Shown here: positions 7,009 through 18,992 of the stretch, one piece after another
How the letters are laid out: the number at the start of each line of letters is the position of its first letter
Position numbering within the stretch: position 1 is the first letter of the stretch
Assembly: GCA_964600235.1 (NCBI GenBank)
Contig: CAZRIV010000008.1
Coordinates: forward strand, 1-64,000
DNA length: 64,000 nucleotides
Source of the DNA: MWEI01 sp964600235
Lineage (GTDB): Bacteria > Desulfobacterota > Desulfomonilia > UBA1062
Direction of reading: 5' to 3'
Position numbers and translations under genes: made by a program
Notes under the pieces: generated by a model
The model's database searches: none
The model's input: only the letters and a program-made list of their open reading frames with translations
What the model was told of the DNA's origin: nothing

Positions 7009-9114
7009 ATGGAAAGGCTATTCTATCCCGAGTCTATCGTCATCTTCGGTCTGTCGTCCAAACCCAACAACATCCCGAGAATTACGCTGGAAAACATGCT
7101 CAGGTGGGGATACCGGGGCAGGATATTCGGCGTCAACCCCAAGAGCGAGGTCCCCCATGTGGACGGCATCAAGATGTATGCGCATCTTGATGACCTTCCC
7201 GAGGTGCCTGACCTCGCATACTGTCTCATCCCCGCCCGGTTCGTGCCGGATGTCGTCGACCAGTGCGGCCTGTTCGGCATACGGCGCATGGCCGTCTCAA
7301 GCGGGGGGTTTTCCGAATTCGGCGAGGAAGGCCGGAAGCTCTCGGAAAGCACCCTTGCGGCAGCGAGGCGCCACGGCATACGCTTCGTAGGGCCCAACGG
7401 GGTAACGGTGGCCAACACCGCCAACGGCCTGTGCCTCCCCTTTGTCCCTCTGCACAAGGCCCCGGCAGGGGGCATGTCCGTCGTCTCCCAGAGCGGAGGG
7501 GTCGCCCTCATGCTGTTCAACTTCCTGGTGGACGAGAACATCGGCATGGCCAAGTTCGCCAGCATCGGGAACAAGCTCGACCTCGACGAGGTGGACTTCC
7601 TCGAATACTTCATCGACGATCCCGACACAAAGATCGTCTGCCTCTATCTGGAGAGCATCAACCGGGGGAAGGAGTTCATGGAAATAGCCTCCCGGAGCAC
7701 TAAGCCCATCGTGGTCCTCAAGTCGAACACGACCACTGCCGGGAAAAAGGCCGCCATGAGCCATACGGCTGCGCTGAGCAACGACGATACGATCATCGAC
7801 ACCGCCTTTGAGCGTTCCGGCGTCATCCGCATCGGAAACTACCATGACTTCCTGGCCGTGGTGAAGGCATTCCAGCTCCCCCCCATGAGGGGAAGGAGGG
7901 TCATGGTGATGAGCCCTGCCGGCGGGTTCTCGGTCATTACCGCGGACCTGTGCGAAAAGGAGGGGTTCACCTTCGCCGACCCGGGGCAGGATTTCTACAA
8001 AGGCCTCCAGTCATTCTCCAATGCCGGGGTCATCAACTTCTCGAATCCCCTCGACATGGGTGACATCTATGATCCGCAGCTCTCCGCCCACGTGATCACC
8101 TCTGTCATGCATTCAAACGAGGTGGACGGCGTGCTGTACGTGGGCCAGAGACCGCAGATGCCCTCGGGTGAAAACGTGTTCTACCGGATGTTCCTCACGG
8201 ACCTGTCCAAGGAGGCGTGGGGGACGATCCTCTCTTCAGGGAAACCTCTGGGTGTCTGCCTGTTCGGGCCCTCGCGCATGATCCTCCAGACCAAGAGGAC
8301 GGTGAACTTCCCGGTGTTCAACAGCGCGGAAGAGATGGTCCGGGCCATGGCGTCCCAGATGAGATTTTATGAACGCCTAAGCAAGCCCTCGGTGGAGAAT
8401 CCTTTGCCCAAGGGTATCCATACGCGCACGGCCCAGCAGTGGATCAGGGACAAGGCCGGAGATTTCGGGGAAGAGAGCATGGCCCTTTTGCACGCCTTCG
8501 GCATCCCCGTAGCCAGGTCCTTTGTGGCCCAAGATCCCGATCAGGCCGTTGTCCTCGCAAAGAAAGCCGGGTTCCCGGTGGTCATGAAGGTGGTATCGCC
8601 CGACGCCATCCATAAATCGGACATGGGAGGGGTGATCCTCGGTATCAAGGGGCCTCAACAGGTGAGGCAGGCCTTCCTGAAGATCAGGAAAAATCTTCAT
8701 TCCTATAAGAAAAAGGCTCGATTCGAGGGTATACGGATCTCGGCCATGGCCCGGGATGGCTCAGACATGTTCATAGGCGCCAAGCATGATCCTTCCTTCG
8801 GCCCGGTGGTGTTCTTCGGCATGGGCGGCGTGTTCATCGAGCTGTTCAGGGACGTGATGAGTGTTCTGTGCCCCGCAGGCACAAGCGAGGTACGGGAAAA
8901 ACTCGAACGGCTCAGGTCCGTTGCCCTGCTGAGGGGATACCGGGGTTCAGCGCCGGCCGATATCGACGCATTCGTGGACGCCGTGGTGAGAGTGTCCCAT
9001 CTCATGCATACATGCCCGCGGATAGAAGAACTCGACATAAACCCCATCAGGGTGTTCCCCAAAGGGTGCGGGGTCCTCGCCCTCGATGCCAGGATGAGGA
9101 TCAGGGGAGGATGA
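7009..9114 (+). CDS. ADP-forming acyl-CoA synthetase, fused alpha-beta form
   Basis: These enzymes interconvert an acyl-CoA plus ADP and phosphate with the acid, CoA and ATP, giving substrate-level ATP in anaerobes. The 701-residue protein has an N-terminal CoA-binding Rossmann domain (about 1-130) and succinyl-CoA-ligase-like domains (about 150-450). The phospho-accepting His is in MSHTAALS (His252). A C-terminal ATP-grasp domain spans about 480-700 (FPVVMKVVSPDAIHKSDMGG, and GMGGVFIELFRDV). GGGGAGG precedes the ATG. It stands alone and converges on the gene at 9136. The exact acyl substrate (acetyl, propionyl, aryl) cannot be read from the sequence. Confidence 0.9.
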   Translation: MERLFYPESIVIFGLSSKPNNIPRITLENMLRWGYRGRIFGVNPKSEVPHVDGIKMYAHLDDLPEVPDLAYCLIPARFVPDVVDQCGLFGIRRMAVSSGGFSEFGEEGRKLSESTLAAARRHGIRFVGPNGVTVANTANGLCLPFVPLHKAPAGGMSVVSQSGGVALMLFNFLVDENIGMAKFASIGNKLDLDEVDFLEYFIDDPDTKIVCLYLESINRGKEFMEIASRSTKPIVVLKSNTTTAGKKAAMSHTAALSNDDTIIDTAFERSGVIRIGNYHDFLAVVKAFQLPPMRGRRVMVMSPAGGFSVITADLCEKEGFTFADPGQDFYKGLQSFSNAGVINFSNPLDMGDIYDPQLSAHVITSVMHSNEVDGVLYVGQRPQMPSGENVFYRMFLTDLSKEAWGTILSSGKPLGVCLFGPSRMILQTKRTVNFPVFNSAEEMVRAMASQMRFYERLSKPSVENPLPKGIHTRTAQQWIRDKAGDFGEESMALLHAFGIPVARSFVAQDPDQAVVLAKKAGFPVVMKVVSPDAIHKSDMGGVILGIKGPQQVRQAFLKIRKNLHSYKKKARFEGIRISAMARDGSDMFIGAKHDPSFGPVVFFGMGGVFIELFRDVMSVLCPAGTSEVREKLERLRSVALLRGYRGSAPADIDAFVDAVVRVSHLMHTCPRIEELDINPIRVFPKGCGVLALDARMRIRGG

Positions 9115-9135
9115 AGCCCATGTGACCAGGGGGCA

Positions 9136-9588
9136 TCAAACAGTCACATCTATCCGGGTGAATGACGAGCTTGACAGCGTTTTATATTTCCGGATGACGG
9201 ACAACAGGTCACTGGAACTCATAGATACCAAGTCTATGTTCTTAACGGAAGAAGATGTCAGAGAAGAAAAGTTGCTTTCCGTTGCCTCTGACTCATCAAC
9301 GGCGAGGATCATATTAACGAGACCATAGCTGTGCCTTATGAGGTTCATGTTTGATGCAGAAAGTAAAACATCAGACATGGAACTTCCGCTGGTTTTCGAT
9401 GTGCTGCTCAGGGAACTCAGGAGGGATGTTATCTTGTTCTGCGCTTCAGGTGATATGCTGACCGTATCTTTAATGCCCGAATCCGAAATGCCGCTTTTCA
9501 GTATTTTATAGAGATATGAAGGGTAAGACTCCCCCATACCTGACAGATATCTTGAAAGAATGGCGCTGATACTGCTGATACTTGACAT
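9136..9588 (-). CDS. Unknown serine-rich small protein
   Basis: This 150-residue protein is not recognised. It is very rich in Ser and Ile/Leu with no signal peptide or Cys. It contains DTVSISPEAQNK at about 41-52, a short motif seen in many secreted or flagellar-associated small proteins of Gram-negative bacteria. The ATG follows GAGGCAAG. It lies 28 nt downstream of the EF-hand gene on the same strand, so the two are probably co-transcribed. Codon use is less GC-rich than in neighbouring genes. Function unknown. Confidence 0.6.
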   Translation of the reverse strand: MSSISSISAILSRYLSGMGESYPSYLYKILKSGISDSGIKDTVSISPEAQNKITSLLSSLSSTSKTSGSSMSDVLLSASNMNLIRHSYGLVNMILAVDESEATESNFSSLTSSSVKNIDLVSMSSSDLLSVIRKYKTLSSSSFTRIDVTV

Positions 9589-9616
9589 GTCTTGCCTCTT
9601 TATCTCTTTATCTCTT

Positions 9617-9937
9617 TTATACGGTTATGTTGATCATCCTGGGCATGCCGGCGGCACTCGTGCCTGCCTCGCCCTTGGAATCGTATTGCGCAGGCATGTT
9701 CTGTGATGCCGTTTCATCAGGATGCATCAGTTCGTACAGATATGCTTCCAGTGCGGAGACAACGCCATCTTTGTTCAAGTCTCTGACATCGTACGTTTCA
9801 CTGCTGCTGCCTGATATGCTTCCTGTGAAAGGTGATCTCTGCAGGTTTTCCGTAGTTCCTTGGTGCGTAGTGGTTAAAATCTTCGTAGTAGGAGTTGTCC
9901 CCAAACCTTTCATGGCAGACATGAATTGAATATTCAT
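9617..9937 (-). CDS. Small protein with one EF-hand-like calcium motif
   Basis: This 106-residue protein is unknown apart from one clear EF-hand loop, DLNKDGVVSALE. It has Asp, Asn and Asp at loop positions 1, 3 and 5, Gly at 6 and Glu at 12. The rest is Thr/Ser-rich and probably disordered, and no signal peptide is evident. It is the first gene of a likely two-gene unit with the Ser-rich protein downstream. Calcium binding is predicted only from the motif. Confidence 0.6.
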   Translation of the reverse strand: MNIQFMSAMKGLGTTPTTKILTTTHQGTTENLQRSPFTGSISGSSSETYDVRDLNKDGVVSALEAYLYELMHPDETASQNMPAQYDSKGEAGTSAAGMPRMINITV

Positions 9938-10087
9938 ACCAGAAACCCCTTACGGCTTTGTCACTGTCCCATGCCTTTTAGAGTCTCAAAATATGGGTTT
10001 AGATGCAAGAGAAACCTTGAACGACATACTATCGGCCTCGATATTCAGAAATCATTCAGGTAATACTCAGCGTCTCATCGTCAGAGC

Positions 10088-10117
10088 AAAAAAAATCAGG
10101 ACCGTTGGCGGTCCTGA
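10088..10117 (-). terminator. Rho-independent terminator, - strand, no obvious gene
   Basis: TCAGGACC (10096-10103) pairs with GGTCCTGA (10110-10117) around a 6-nt loop. On the - strand the stem is followed by eight Ts (A-tract at 10088-10095). The nearest upstream - strand gene starts to end at 10625 and has its own candidate terminator, so this signal has no clear owner. Confidence 0.75.
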
Positions 10118-10512
10118 AAATGAGGAGGTTCTATTGGGGAATTACTTGAAGAACCTATATTGTTCATCGGCGTGAATCGGATTCCCATTAGCCCCTCCTG
10201 CCGGATTTTTTATGACAGGCATGACTGGAAACAGAACAATGGCCCATCAGGGACAGCCAGAGGCTTTACATCTCTTCATGACAGATCAACGGCTTTAACG
10301 GACCAGTTAAAACAATTCCGTCCACTGCAGATTATCCGGTTAATGCACTCCTGAAAACCCGGGTGCGTACGGACACAAACAGACGCACAAGCAAGCGGTT
10401 AATAATGACAAGAGCGGATGCAGAAAAGGACTCGCGGGTTACCGGCCAGGCCTGTTTGCATATGAACAGCTACCTGAGAACCCGGACAAGTGCGTGAAGG
10501 GTATCATTTCAG

Positions 10513-10555
10513 TTTAAAACGGTTCCGGGCAGCAGGAGCGGTGCGCACCCGGAAC
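10513..10555 (-). terminator. Probable terminator of the gene at 10625-11050
   Basis: GTTCCGGG (10522-10529) pairs with CCCGGAAC (10548-10555) around an 18-nt loop. On the - strand the stem runs into CGTTTTAAAC. It lies 70 nt after the stop of the upstream - strand gene. The long loop lowers confidence. Confidence 0.55.
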
Positions 10556-10624
10556 GATACCCCCCCCTGAACATGGGCCTGGACCGTATCGATGCTTTCC
10601 TATGAATCCGCCGGTATCGGTTCT

Positions 10625-11050
10625 TTACTGAACCGCTTTTTCGACCGCCGTGTCCACGGCCTTTTCGACGGCCTTCTCTTTCGTCTTCTTCACCTTCTCA
10701 TCAATGGTCTTTTTCTCCAGGACCAGTACTTTCTCGGCATTCATGGTGCCGGCTGCCAGGGAGACCTTCACCTTATAGCCGACCTTGAGCTTTTTGAGGT
10801 GCTTCTGCTTCACGGTTATGGTCTGGTCCTTTACGAGAATCGTCTTTGCCGCCGTGTCGATTTTCTTGATGGTGCCGATGACGGTCTCACCGGTAACGGC
10901 CTTCACCGCCTCGGTCGTCAGGACATCCGTCGCCTGTGCAGCGGCTGCGGCTGCAGGTGTTGCCGCAGGGGCCGGCGCATCTGCGCCGAAGACCAGTGTG
11001 GAAAAACACGCCAGTACCAGTACCACTGTAATGCAACTGAGTATCTTCAT
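10625..11050 (-). CDS. Secreted Ala/Lys-rich protein of unknown function
   Basis: The 141-residue product has a signal peptide (about 1-22, ending VFGADA), then an Ala/Pro-rich linker. A small beta-rich segment follows at about 50-110 (IGTIKKIDTAAKTILVKD...), reminiscent of DUF5666/OB-like periplasmic modules. The C-terminus is a Lys/Glu/Ala-rich helical tail with a repeated KAVEKAVDTAVEKAV pattern. GGGGGAG precedes the ATG. It is a single gene with a nearby terminator. No function can be assigned; a small envelope or periplasmic protein is likely. Confidence 0.7.
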   Translation of the reverse strand: MKILSCITVVLVLACFSTLVFGADAPAPAATPAAAAAAQATDVLTTEAVKAVTGETVIGTIKKIDTAAKTILVKDQTITVKQKHLKKLKVGYKVKVSLAAGTMNAEKVLVLEKKTIDEKVKKTKEKAVEKAVDTAVEKAVQ

Positions 11051-11448
11051 TGAACGCTCCCCCCTGAGATTCTGTTATGGCACACAGCATACCATATGTG
11101 GGTCGTGCTATGAACAGGGTAAGATCATCTACTCTTATTCTATGCTCCTGAAGCTGAAGAACACGGGTTACGCCGTCTGGTACTCCTGTTTATCAACTGC
11201 ATAAAATCCCTGGTTTCGCAGTAACGTTGTGCGTCCTGATGAAACTCTGTTATTTTTGGAACAGCATCAATCGCGACTCAGGAATAATCACTATATATTT
11301 CTGTAGGTTAAATTATCAAAGATACGCGACAAAAGGATCTGAGACCCCCTTGATTTTCACCAGGTGAACGTTATTATAAAATTTATCATCTACCTTCATT
11401 TTTTTACGATAGAAGCCAGTTATCTAGAGAAAGAAAAGGGGGTAGCCA
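11051..11448. promoter_or_regulatory. Divergent promoter region with a TTCACC-A-GGTGAA palindrome
   Basis: This 398-bp AT-richer stretch separates the secreted protein gene (- strand) from the PEP-CTERM gene (+ strand). A perfect TTCACC-A-GGTGAA palindrome lies at 11356-11368, about 80 nt upstream of the PEP-CTERM start, and could be an operator. No sigma-54 -24/-12 element was seen. Nothing else stands out. Confidence 0.35.
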
Positions 11449-11832
11449 ATGATCATGAAAAAGACGTTACTCGTGTCCCTTTTTATCTTTGTGCCATTGG
11501 TAACTCATGCACTTCCAATGAACGATCTGCCGAGCATGAACTCGAATACAACGTTGTTCTTCTTCAATACGATGTATTCCAGTAGATTGTTTGATATGTT
11601 CTCTCATGAACCATCCTTGCCCGCAAGCATTACCGCCCCAAGGCCAAACCATGATATACTTGCTGAGAGCCTGCATCAGCAACCATCCCAGCCATTACGG
11701 CTCAATGAATCTCTTGATATAAATAATGACCAGGCCACGAACCAACCAGCACCTATTCCTGAACCGTCTACCTTGTTACTCTTAGGTTGTGGCCTGATCG
11801 GTCTTGCCGGATTGAGAAAGAAGACGAAATAG
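11449..11832 (+). CDS. PEP-CTERM sorting-domain protein
   Basis: This 127-residue protein has an N-terminal signal peptide (MIMKKTLLVSLFIFVPLVTHA). Its C-terminus is a textbook PEP-CTERM signal: PEPSTLLLLGCGLIGLAG then RKKTK. PEP-CTERM proteins are recognised by exosortase EpsH/XrtA and are usually tied to exopolysaccharide production and biofilm. The middle is short, Asn/Ser/Met/Pro-rich and has no known domain. AGGGGGT lies 5 nt before the ATG. No exosortase gene is in the window, so the sorting enzyme must lie elsewhere. Confidence 0.85.
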   Translation: MIMKKTLLVSLFIFVPLVTHALPMNDLPSMNSNTTLFFFNTMYSSRLFDMFSHEPSLPASITAPRPNHDILAESLHQQPSQPLRLNESLDINNDQATNQPAPIPEPSTLLLLGCGLIGLAGLRKKTK

Positions 11833-11998
11833 CAACTGTTCTTGCAACAGGCGGCTCTGGAGGCAGGAACATAATCATCCCTGTCTTTTTATGTTTCTGC
11901 GGGAAAAAATGGGGCTTTGCCGTTAATGCTACTGCTATGTAAACGATGTGTCCAAGATCCTCAAAGGTCTCATGCTAGGGATTCGCCCCTTGAAATAC

Positions 11999-12868
11999 TC
12001 ATAACTTTTTCCGCGCAGGCTTCTTCCCATCATCCTTGAGGTCCCGAGCATTTGCGGCTATCCTGGCGACCTTGCCCAGGGTATCTCGAATAGGGTACAG
12101 CTTGATCACCAGGGGCCTTCCTGCGGGAACAGCCACCAGTTCAAGGGGCTTGCCGGTGAAAATTACCTGGTCCATCGCCTCCTTTGCCTGGGCTGCAGCC
12201 ATCCCCGGCATCTCCATGAATATATTCGAACCCTTGAGCTTTTTCACGCTTTTGCCGAACCTTCGGGCCGCAGGCTCGTTGATGGCGATCACGTTCCCTG
12301 AGGTATCCAGGATCAGCGAGGTGTCATTGCTTGCATCCAGGAGCACCTGAGCGGTCTCCTGGCTCTCCCGGATCCTCTTTTCGCGCTCTATGCGGTCGCT
12401 GATATCCCTGGCGACGCAGATAAGTTCCGTTGTCCTGCCTCTGCGCTTCAGCGGGATACGGCTCAGCTCGCCGAACTTTATCTTCCCGTCCTTGGTAATG
12501 AACCGGTGAATGTTGTAGTAAACGCCTTTCCCGGCAAATGCCGTCAGGGAATCTTCCAGTGCGTCGCTCAAGTCTTCCGGGTGGAGTATGGCCAGGTCAT
12601 AGAAGTACCTCCCCACCAGCTCTTCGGGTTTGAACCCGATCAGCCGCTCGACATTGTCCGAAACGCTCAAGATCTTCAGATTGAGGTCATAGGAGAACAT
12701 GACATCATTGGTCATGGAGAAAAGGAGCTGGTATTTCTGATCGGCCTCGCGCACCGAAACTACTTCCTTCTTCAGCTCCGCGACCTGACTCTTCAGCTCC
12801 AGTATCATCTTGTGGGCCTCACTCAGTTCGACGGCAAGCTCATCCCTCGTCAGGTTCCCGTATCTCAT
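11999..12868 (-). CDS. PAS-domain sensory protein without an output domain
   Basis: The 289-residue protein starts with a coiled coil (about 10-45, rich in Glu/Leu/Lys), then a PAS/PAC domain (about 50-165, including VERLIGFKPEELVG and VARDISDRIERE). A second PAS-like domain follows at about 170-270 (LLDASNDTSLILDTSGNVIAIN). It ends in a basic tail. There is no histidine kinase, GGDEF or DNA-binding domain, so it probably signals by protein contact. The ATG at 12868 is chosen over one 48 nt upstream because GGAGG lies just before it. Ligand unknown. Confidence 0.85.
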   Translation of the reverse strand: MRYGNLTRDELAVELSEAHKMILELKSQVAELKKEVVSVREADQKYQLLFSMTNDVMFSYDLNLKILSVSDNVERLIGFKPEELVGRYFYDLAILHPEDLSDALEDSLTAFAGKGVYYNIHRFITKDGKIKFGELSRIPLKRRGRTTELICVARDISDRIEREKRIRESQETAQVLLDASNDTSLILDTSGNVIAINEPAARRFGKSVKKLKGSNIFMEMPGMAAAQAKEAMDQVIFTGKPLELVAVPAGRPLVIKLYPIRDTLGKVARIAANARDLKDDGKKPARKKL

Positions 12869-13030
12869 TGCAAAACCTCCATTGATAATTCCATGGACTA
12901 TATTAATCCTGCCCATGGGAAGTCAAGCATCGGAATATGATGAGTTGTTAAAAATTTATCTTGATACTTGGAAACCAAAGGTATATGTGGGCGCCGTAAG
13001 GTTACAAGATCTCACACAAAGGAGCAGTTC

Positions 13031-13096
13031 ATGAGGATGTTCTTCACCGCAGGAATCGTAGTATATGCCTTCCTGGTCTTTCTCTCCTGGATCTAA
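13031..13096 (+). CDS. Possible 21-residue single-span membrane peptide
   Basis: A short frame encodes MRMFFTAGIVVYAFLVFLSW plus one Ile, almost all hydrophobic, enough for one membrane span. The ATG is preceded by AAAGGAG at 7-nt spacing, much better than chance. It lies between the PAS gene and the convergent RND gene, with no neighbours on its strand. Small membrane peptides of this size often modulate larger membrane complexes. Homology cannot be judged here, so this is a candidate only. Confidence 0.4.
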   Translation: MRMFFTAGIVVYAFLVFLSWI

Positions 13097-13122
13097 TCCG
13101 AGCATAACTTCCCCGCTATAAT

Positions 13123-16337
<3,215 letters not shown>

Positions 16338-16341
<4 letters not shown>

Positions 16342-17459
16342 TGCGCGGCCTCTGCCTCGATCATACCTCCGTCAGTTGCCTTCTGGACGCCTGCAGTGAT
16401 GATCCGCTCATGGGGCTTCAGGCCCGAGAGGACCTCTACGCCCGTCTCTGTAACCCTGCCTTCCCTGATGAGGCGGTAGGTTATGACGCCCCCTTCCCCC
16501 ACCACATACACGCCCGTGAGCTGGCCCTTGCGGATAATGGCGTTATCCGGGATGATGAGTACATCCCTCTTCCCCACGGGGATCTTCACCCGCGCGAACA
16601 GCCCGCTCTTGAGCCCCTCCTCCGGAATGTCTATCTTGATGGTAAAGGTCCTGGTGCTCGGGCTGATGTCCGGCAGGACTTCGCGGATGGTTCCTTTCAG
16701 GTGTCTGCCCTGGGAATCGATGACAACCTCTGCAGGCATCCCTGCCCGGATCTTCCCGCTGAGACCCTCGTCAATGGCCGCTTCCACATAGGCATCGCCG
16801 AGTGCCTCGATGACGAGAAGCGGCATACCGGGCGATGCCATGCTGCCCTCATCGATCTGCTTACTGGTCACCACGCCATCCACCGGTGAGGTTATGCGGG
16901 CGAAGGCCAGGAAGGTCTTGGCCTCCTCGGCCATGGCCCGCGTGCGCTCATAATCGGCATTGGCGACATTGCGCCTGGTCTCAACCTGGTCCATGTCCTG
17001 CTTCGAGATGATCTTCTGCTCGTGGAGGTTGTGGTACCGTTTCCAGGTTATCTCGTTCAGGTCTTTATTCTGGCGTGCAGCCTCCAGAGCCATGGCAGCG
17101 GCATGAGACCGTTCCCGTGCATCCTTGTCATCGATGGTGAGCAGCAGCTGGCCTGCCTTTACCTGTTCGCCCTCCCGGACCTTCAGCGAGGTGACGACCC
17201 CCATGACACGGCTCGCGATGGTGCTGGTGCTCTCGGACCTGATGGTGCCTGAGGTCTCGTACACATCGTCCGTCTGGGTCGCGGCAACGGTGCTTACGGT
17301 TACCCCGGTTACATGAGGCCTTGCAACGTTCTGCTCCCCGGCCTCTTCCCGGCACCCGGACAGGGAACCAGCTACTATGGCCAAACATGCGGCCAGGCAG
17401 AATACCTGCAGGGAGCGGCCCTGAAATACCTTCATGAAATTCTTCCTGTTTCCACTCAT
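16338..17459 (-). CDS. RND efflux periplasmic adaptor lipoprotein
   Basis: The 373-residue protein is a membrane fusion protein that links the RND pump to an outer-membrane channel. It has a lipoprotein signal with a lipobox LSGC near residue 33-36. Lipoyl/barrel-sandwich halves (VREGEQVKAGQLLLTIDD and ITSPVDGVVTSKQI) flank an alpha-helical hairpin, and a beta-barrel and membrane-proximal domain follow. AGGGAG precedes the ATG at 17459; a second in-frame ATG at 17435 also has a reasonable ribosome site. First gene of a two-gene operon with the pump. Confidence 0.93.
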
Positions 17460-18033
17460 ATGAAACTCCCTGTGGCGCTTCTGCCGCGATCCCTCATGAC
17501 CTAATCCCTTGAGAGACCAAGAAACGGTCGAAGCATTACATGCATGGCGTTTGTCCTTTGTATCAAATCATCTTTGAGATCAAATCCATACACCTTACAC
17601 ACCTTTATAATTGACTGACCCGGTTAATTCAATATCCGCCCATATGGATTTCCATGCAGTCTCTCTGAAAAGGGCTCCTTCGGCCTTGATATGTATCATC
17701 ATATTGAAAGGCCTCCTTGTTATACTAAGACCTCTCATTCCGTATGGCATTGATATACATCAACATCCATGCCCTCCAGGGGTATCCGCTCCATTAGGCC
17801 TTGGGCTTCTGATCCGTGGAATGACAGGTGGATGAACGGTCACGCAGGCATTGAGAACCGGGATTGACTGAGAAGGTTACGCCTCTTTCTGAGAACTGCG
17901 CCCTCCCCCGGCTCTCCCCGTCAATTTTCAGGGAGAGGTCCGGGAGAGGTGATGTGTCATATACCTCTCAGATACTGTTGCCAGGTGGTGCGCAAGCTGT
18001 GATCAGGAGATCAATCTGCACTCGGTCCGGCCT
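17460..18033. other. Gene-free 0.57-kb stretch
   Basis: It separates the efflux operon promoter (right-to-left) from the 3' end of the peroxiredoxin gene. Apart from the imperfect inverted repeat at 17901-17949, no gene, RNA or clear regulatory signal was found. Confidence 0.4.
17901..17949. repeat. Imperfect CT-rich inverted repeat, possible dispersed repeat
   Basis: CTCTCCC (17912-17918) pairs with GGGAGAG (17931-17937) across GTCAATTTTCA. Imperfect pairing of CCCCCGG/CCGGGAG extends outward. There is no T-tract on either strand, so it looks more like a dispersed intergenic repeat than a terminator. Confidence 0.45.
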
Positions 18034-18753
18034 TCAGTCGGATTCCATGGAGGTCTTCCATACCTCCCAGACCTTGCCCACGAGGTCGGGCCCGGGTTTG
18101 AGCGTGAGCTTGCCCGGTTTCCAGCCAGACGGCGTGGCCTCGGTGCCCTTGCTGTTCCGCACATACTGGAAGGCCTGGATCTGGCGGAACGTCTCGCTCA
18201 CGTTCCTGCCCACCGGCGGGGTGAGCACCTCGTAGCCCTGGATGACACCGTCCGGGTCGATGAGGAACCTGCCGCGCATCTCCACGCCGGCGTCCGGGTC
18301 GTACACCCCGTATACGCTCCCCACCCGCCCTCCACCATCTGCGAGCATGGCAAAGGGCACTCCGCCCTTGACCATCTTTGAAAGCTCGTGGTCGTTCCAC
18401 ATCTTGTGCACGAACACGCTGTCAACGCTCATGGAGAAGACCTCCACCCCGAGCTTGACGAATTCAGGATATCTCTCGGCAACTGCCGAGACCTCGGTGG
18501 CTCAGACAAAGGTGAAGTCACCCGGGTAGAAGCAGAGCACCACCCACTTGCCGAGATAGTCGGAAAGCTTCACCTGCACGAACTTGCCCTTCAAATATGC
18601 CGGGGCAGTGAAATCAGGGGCCTTGCCCCCCACCTTGATCATAACCTTTGCCTCCTTTCGTGGACCCTCCTGTACGGGAGGTGCAGCCTCAGGTTCCCCG
18701 CCCACCGGCCCGCCTGTCGGCCTGGCGCACCCTGCCTTGATCTCTTCAGGCAT
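18034..18753 (-). CDS. Selenocysteine-containing peroxiredoxin (in-frame UGA)
   Basis: The frame from 18753 runs through one in-frame TGA (18504-18502) to a stop at 18034, giving 239 residues with Sec at position 84. On both sides the protein is a normal AhpC/Prx: KVGGKAPDFTAPAY, then FYPGDFTFV-[UGA]-ATEVSAVAERYPEF. The UGA replaces exactly the peroxidatic Cys. Later motifs (SMSVDSVFVHKMW, RGRFLIDPDGVIQGY) are intact. A perfect 7-bp SECIS-like hairpin begins 10 nt after the UGA. The C-terminal resolving Cys of AhpC is absent (TPSGWKPG where VCP is usual). Peroxiredoxins of this Sec type are known in anaerobes (PrxU). AAAGGAGG precedes the ATG. It is divergent from a PerR-like gene. Confidence 0.9.
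18474..18504 (-). promoter_or_regulatory. Candidate bacterial SECIS hairpin after the UGA
   Basis: In the mRNA, UGA (18504-18502) is followed by 10 nt and then UCUCGGC-AGUU-GCCGAGA (18491-18474), a perfect 7-bp stem with a 4-nt loop containing GU. Bacterial SECIS elements sit inside the coding region at this distance and are bound by SelB. The stem also codes for protein, as expected. Confidence 0.75.
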
Positions 18754-18911
18754 AACGAACCTCCTTTCCTGTGCATCTCTGTACATGAAACCGGCCCCCG
18801 TATGCTGAAAGGGACCTGTTTTATGATTCAATACATGAATAAGTATAGCCCTTACATGCTCAAAGGCAATACCCGGAGCAACGATAATTTGACTTATAAA
18901 GCAAGAATCTC

Positions 18912-18959
18912 TTGACATCCTGATAAGAAATAGTTAGATTTTTTAAATAATCATTCTTC
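18912..18959 (+). promoter_or_regulatory. Promoter of the PerR-like gene with overlapping candidate PerR box
   Basis: TTGACA (18912-18917), 17-nt spacer, then TAGATT (18935-18940) is a good sigma-70 promoter. Directly downstream, AAATAAT-C-ATTCTTC (18945-18959) resembles the 7-1-7 PerR/Fur box and would cover the start of transcription, which fits autoregulation. Confidence 0.6.
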
Positions 18960-18992
18960 ATAAACCGTATGCCACGAACGAGGTGAGAGCCC

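Larger units (their letters stand above)
9938..10624. other. Gene-free 0.7-kb stretch
   Basis: No convincing protein gene is seen on either strand. The stretch holds two hairpins oriented to end - strand transcripts (10088-10117 and 10513-10555). The 400 nt between them are unexplained and could hold a small - strand RNA. Confidence 0.4.

Noticed and set aside
18502..18918. Two separate short genes (18502-18918 and 18034-18447) instead of one peroxiredoxin
   Set aside because: They are the two halves of one conserved protein joined in frame across UGA, with the Prx active site at the junction. A frameshift or stop mutation would not fall exactly on the catalytic codon with a hairpin behind it.
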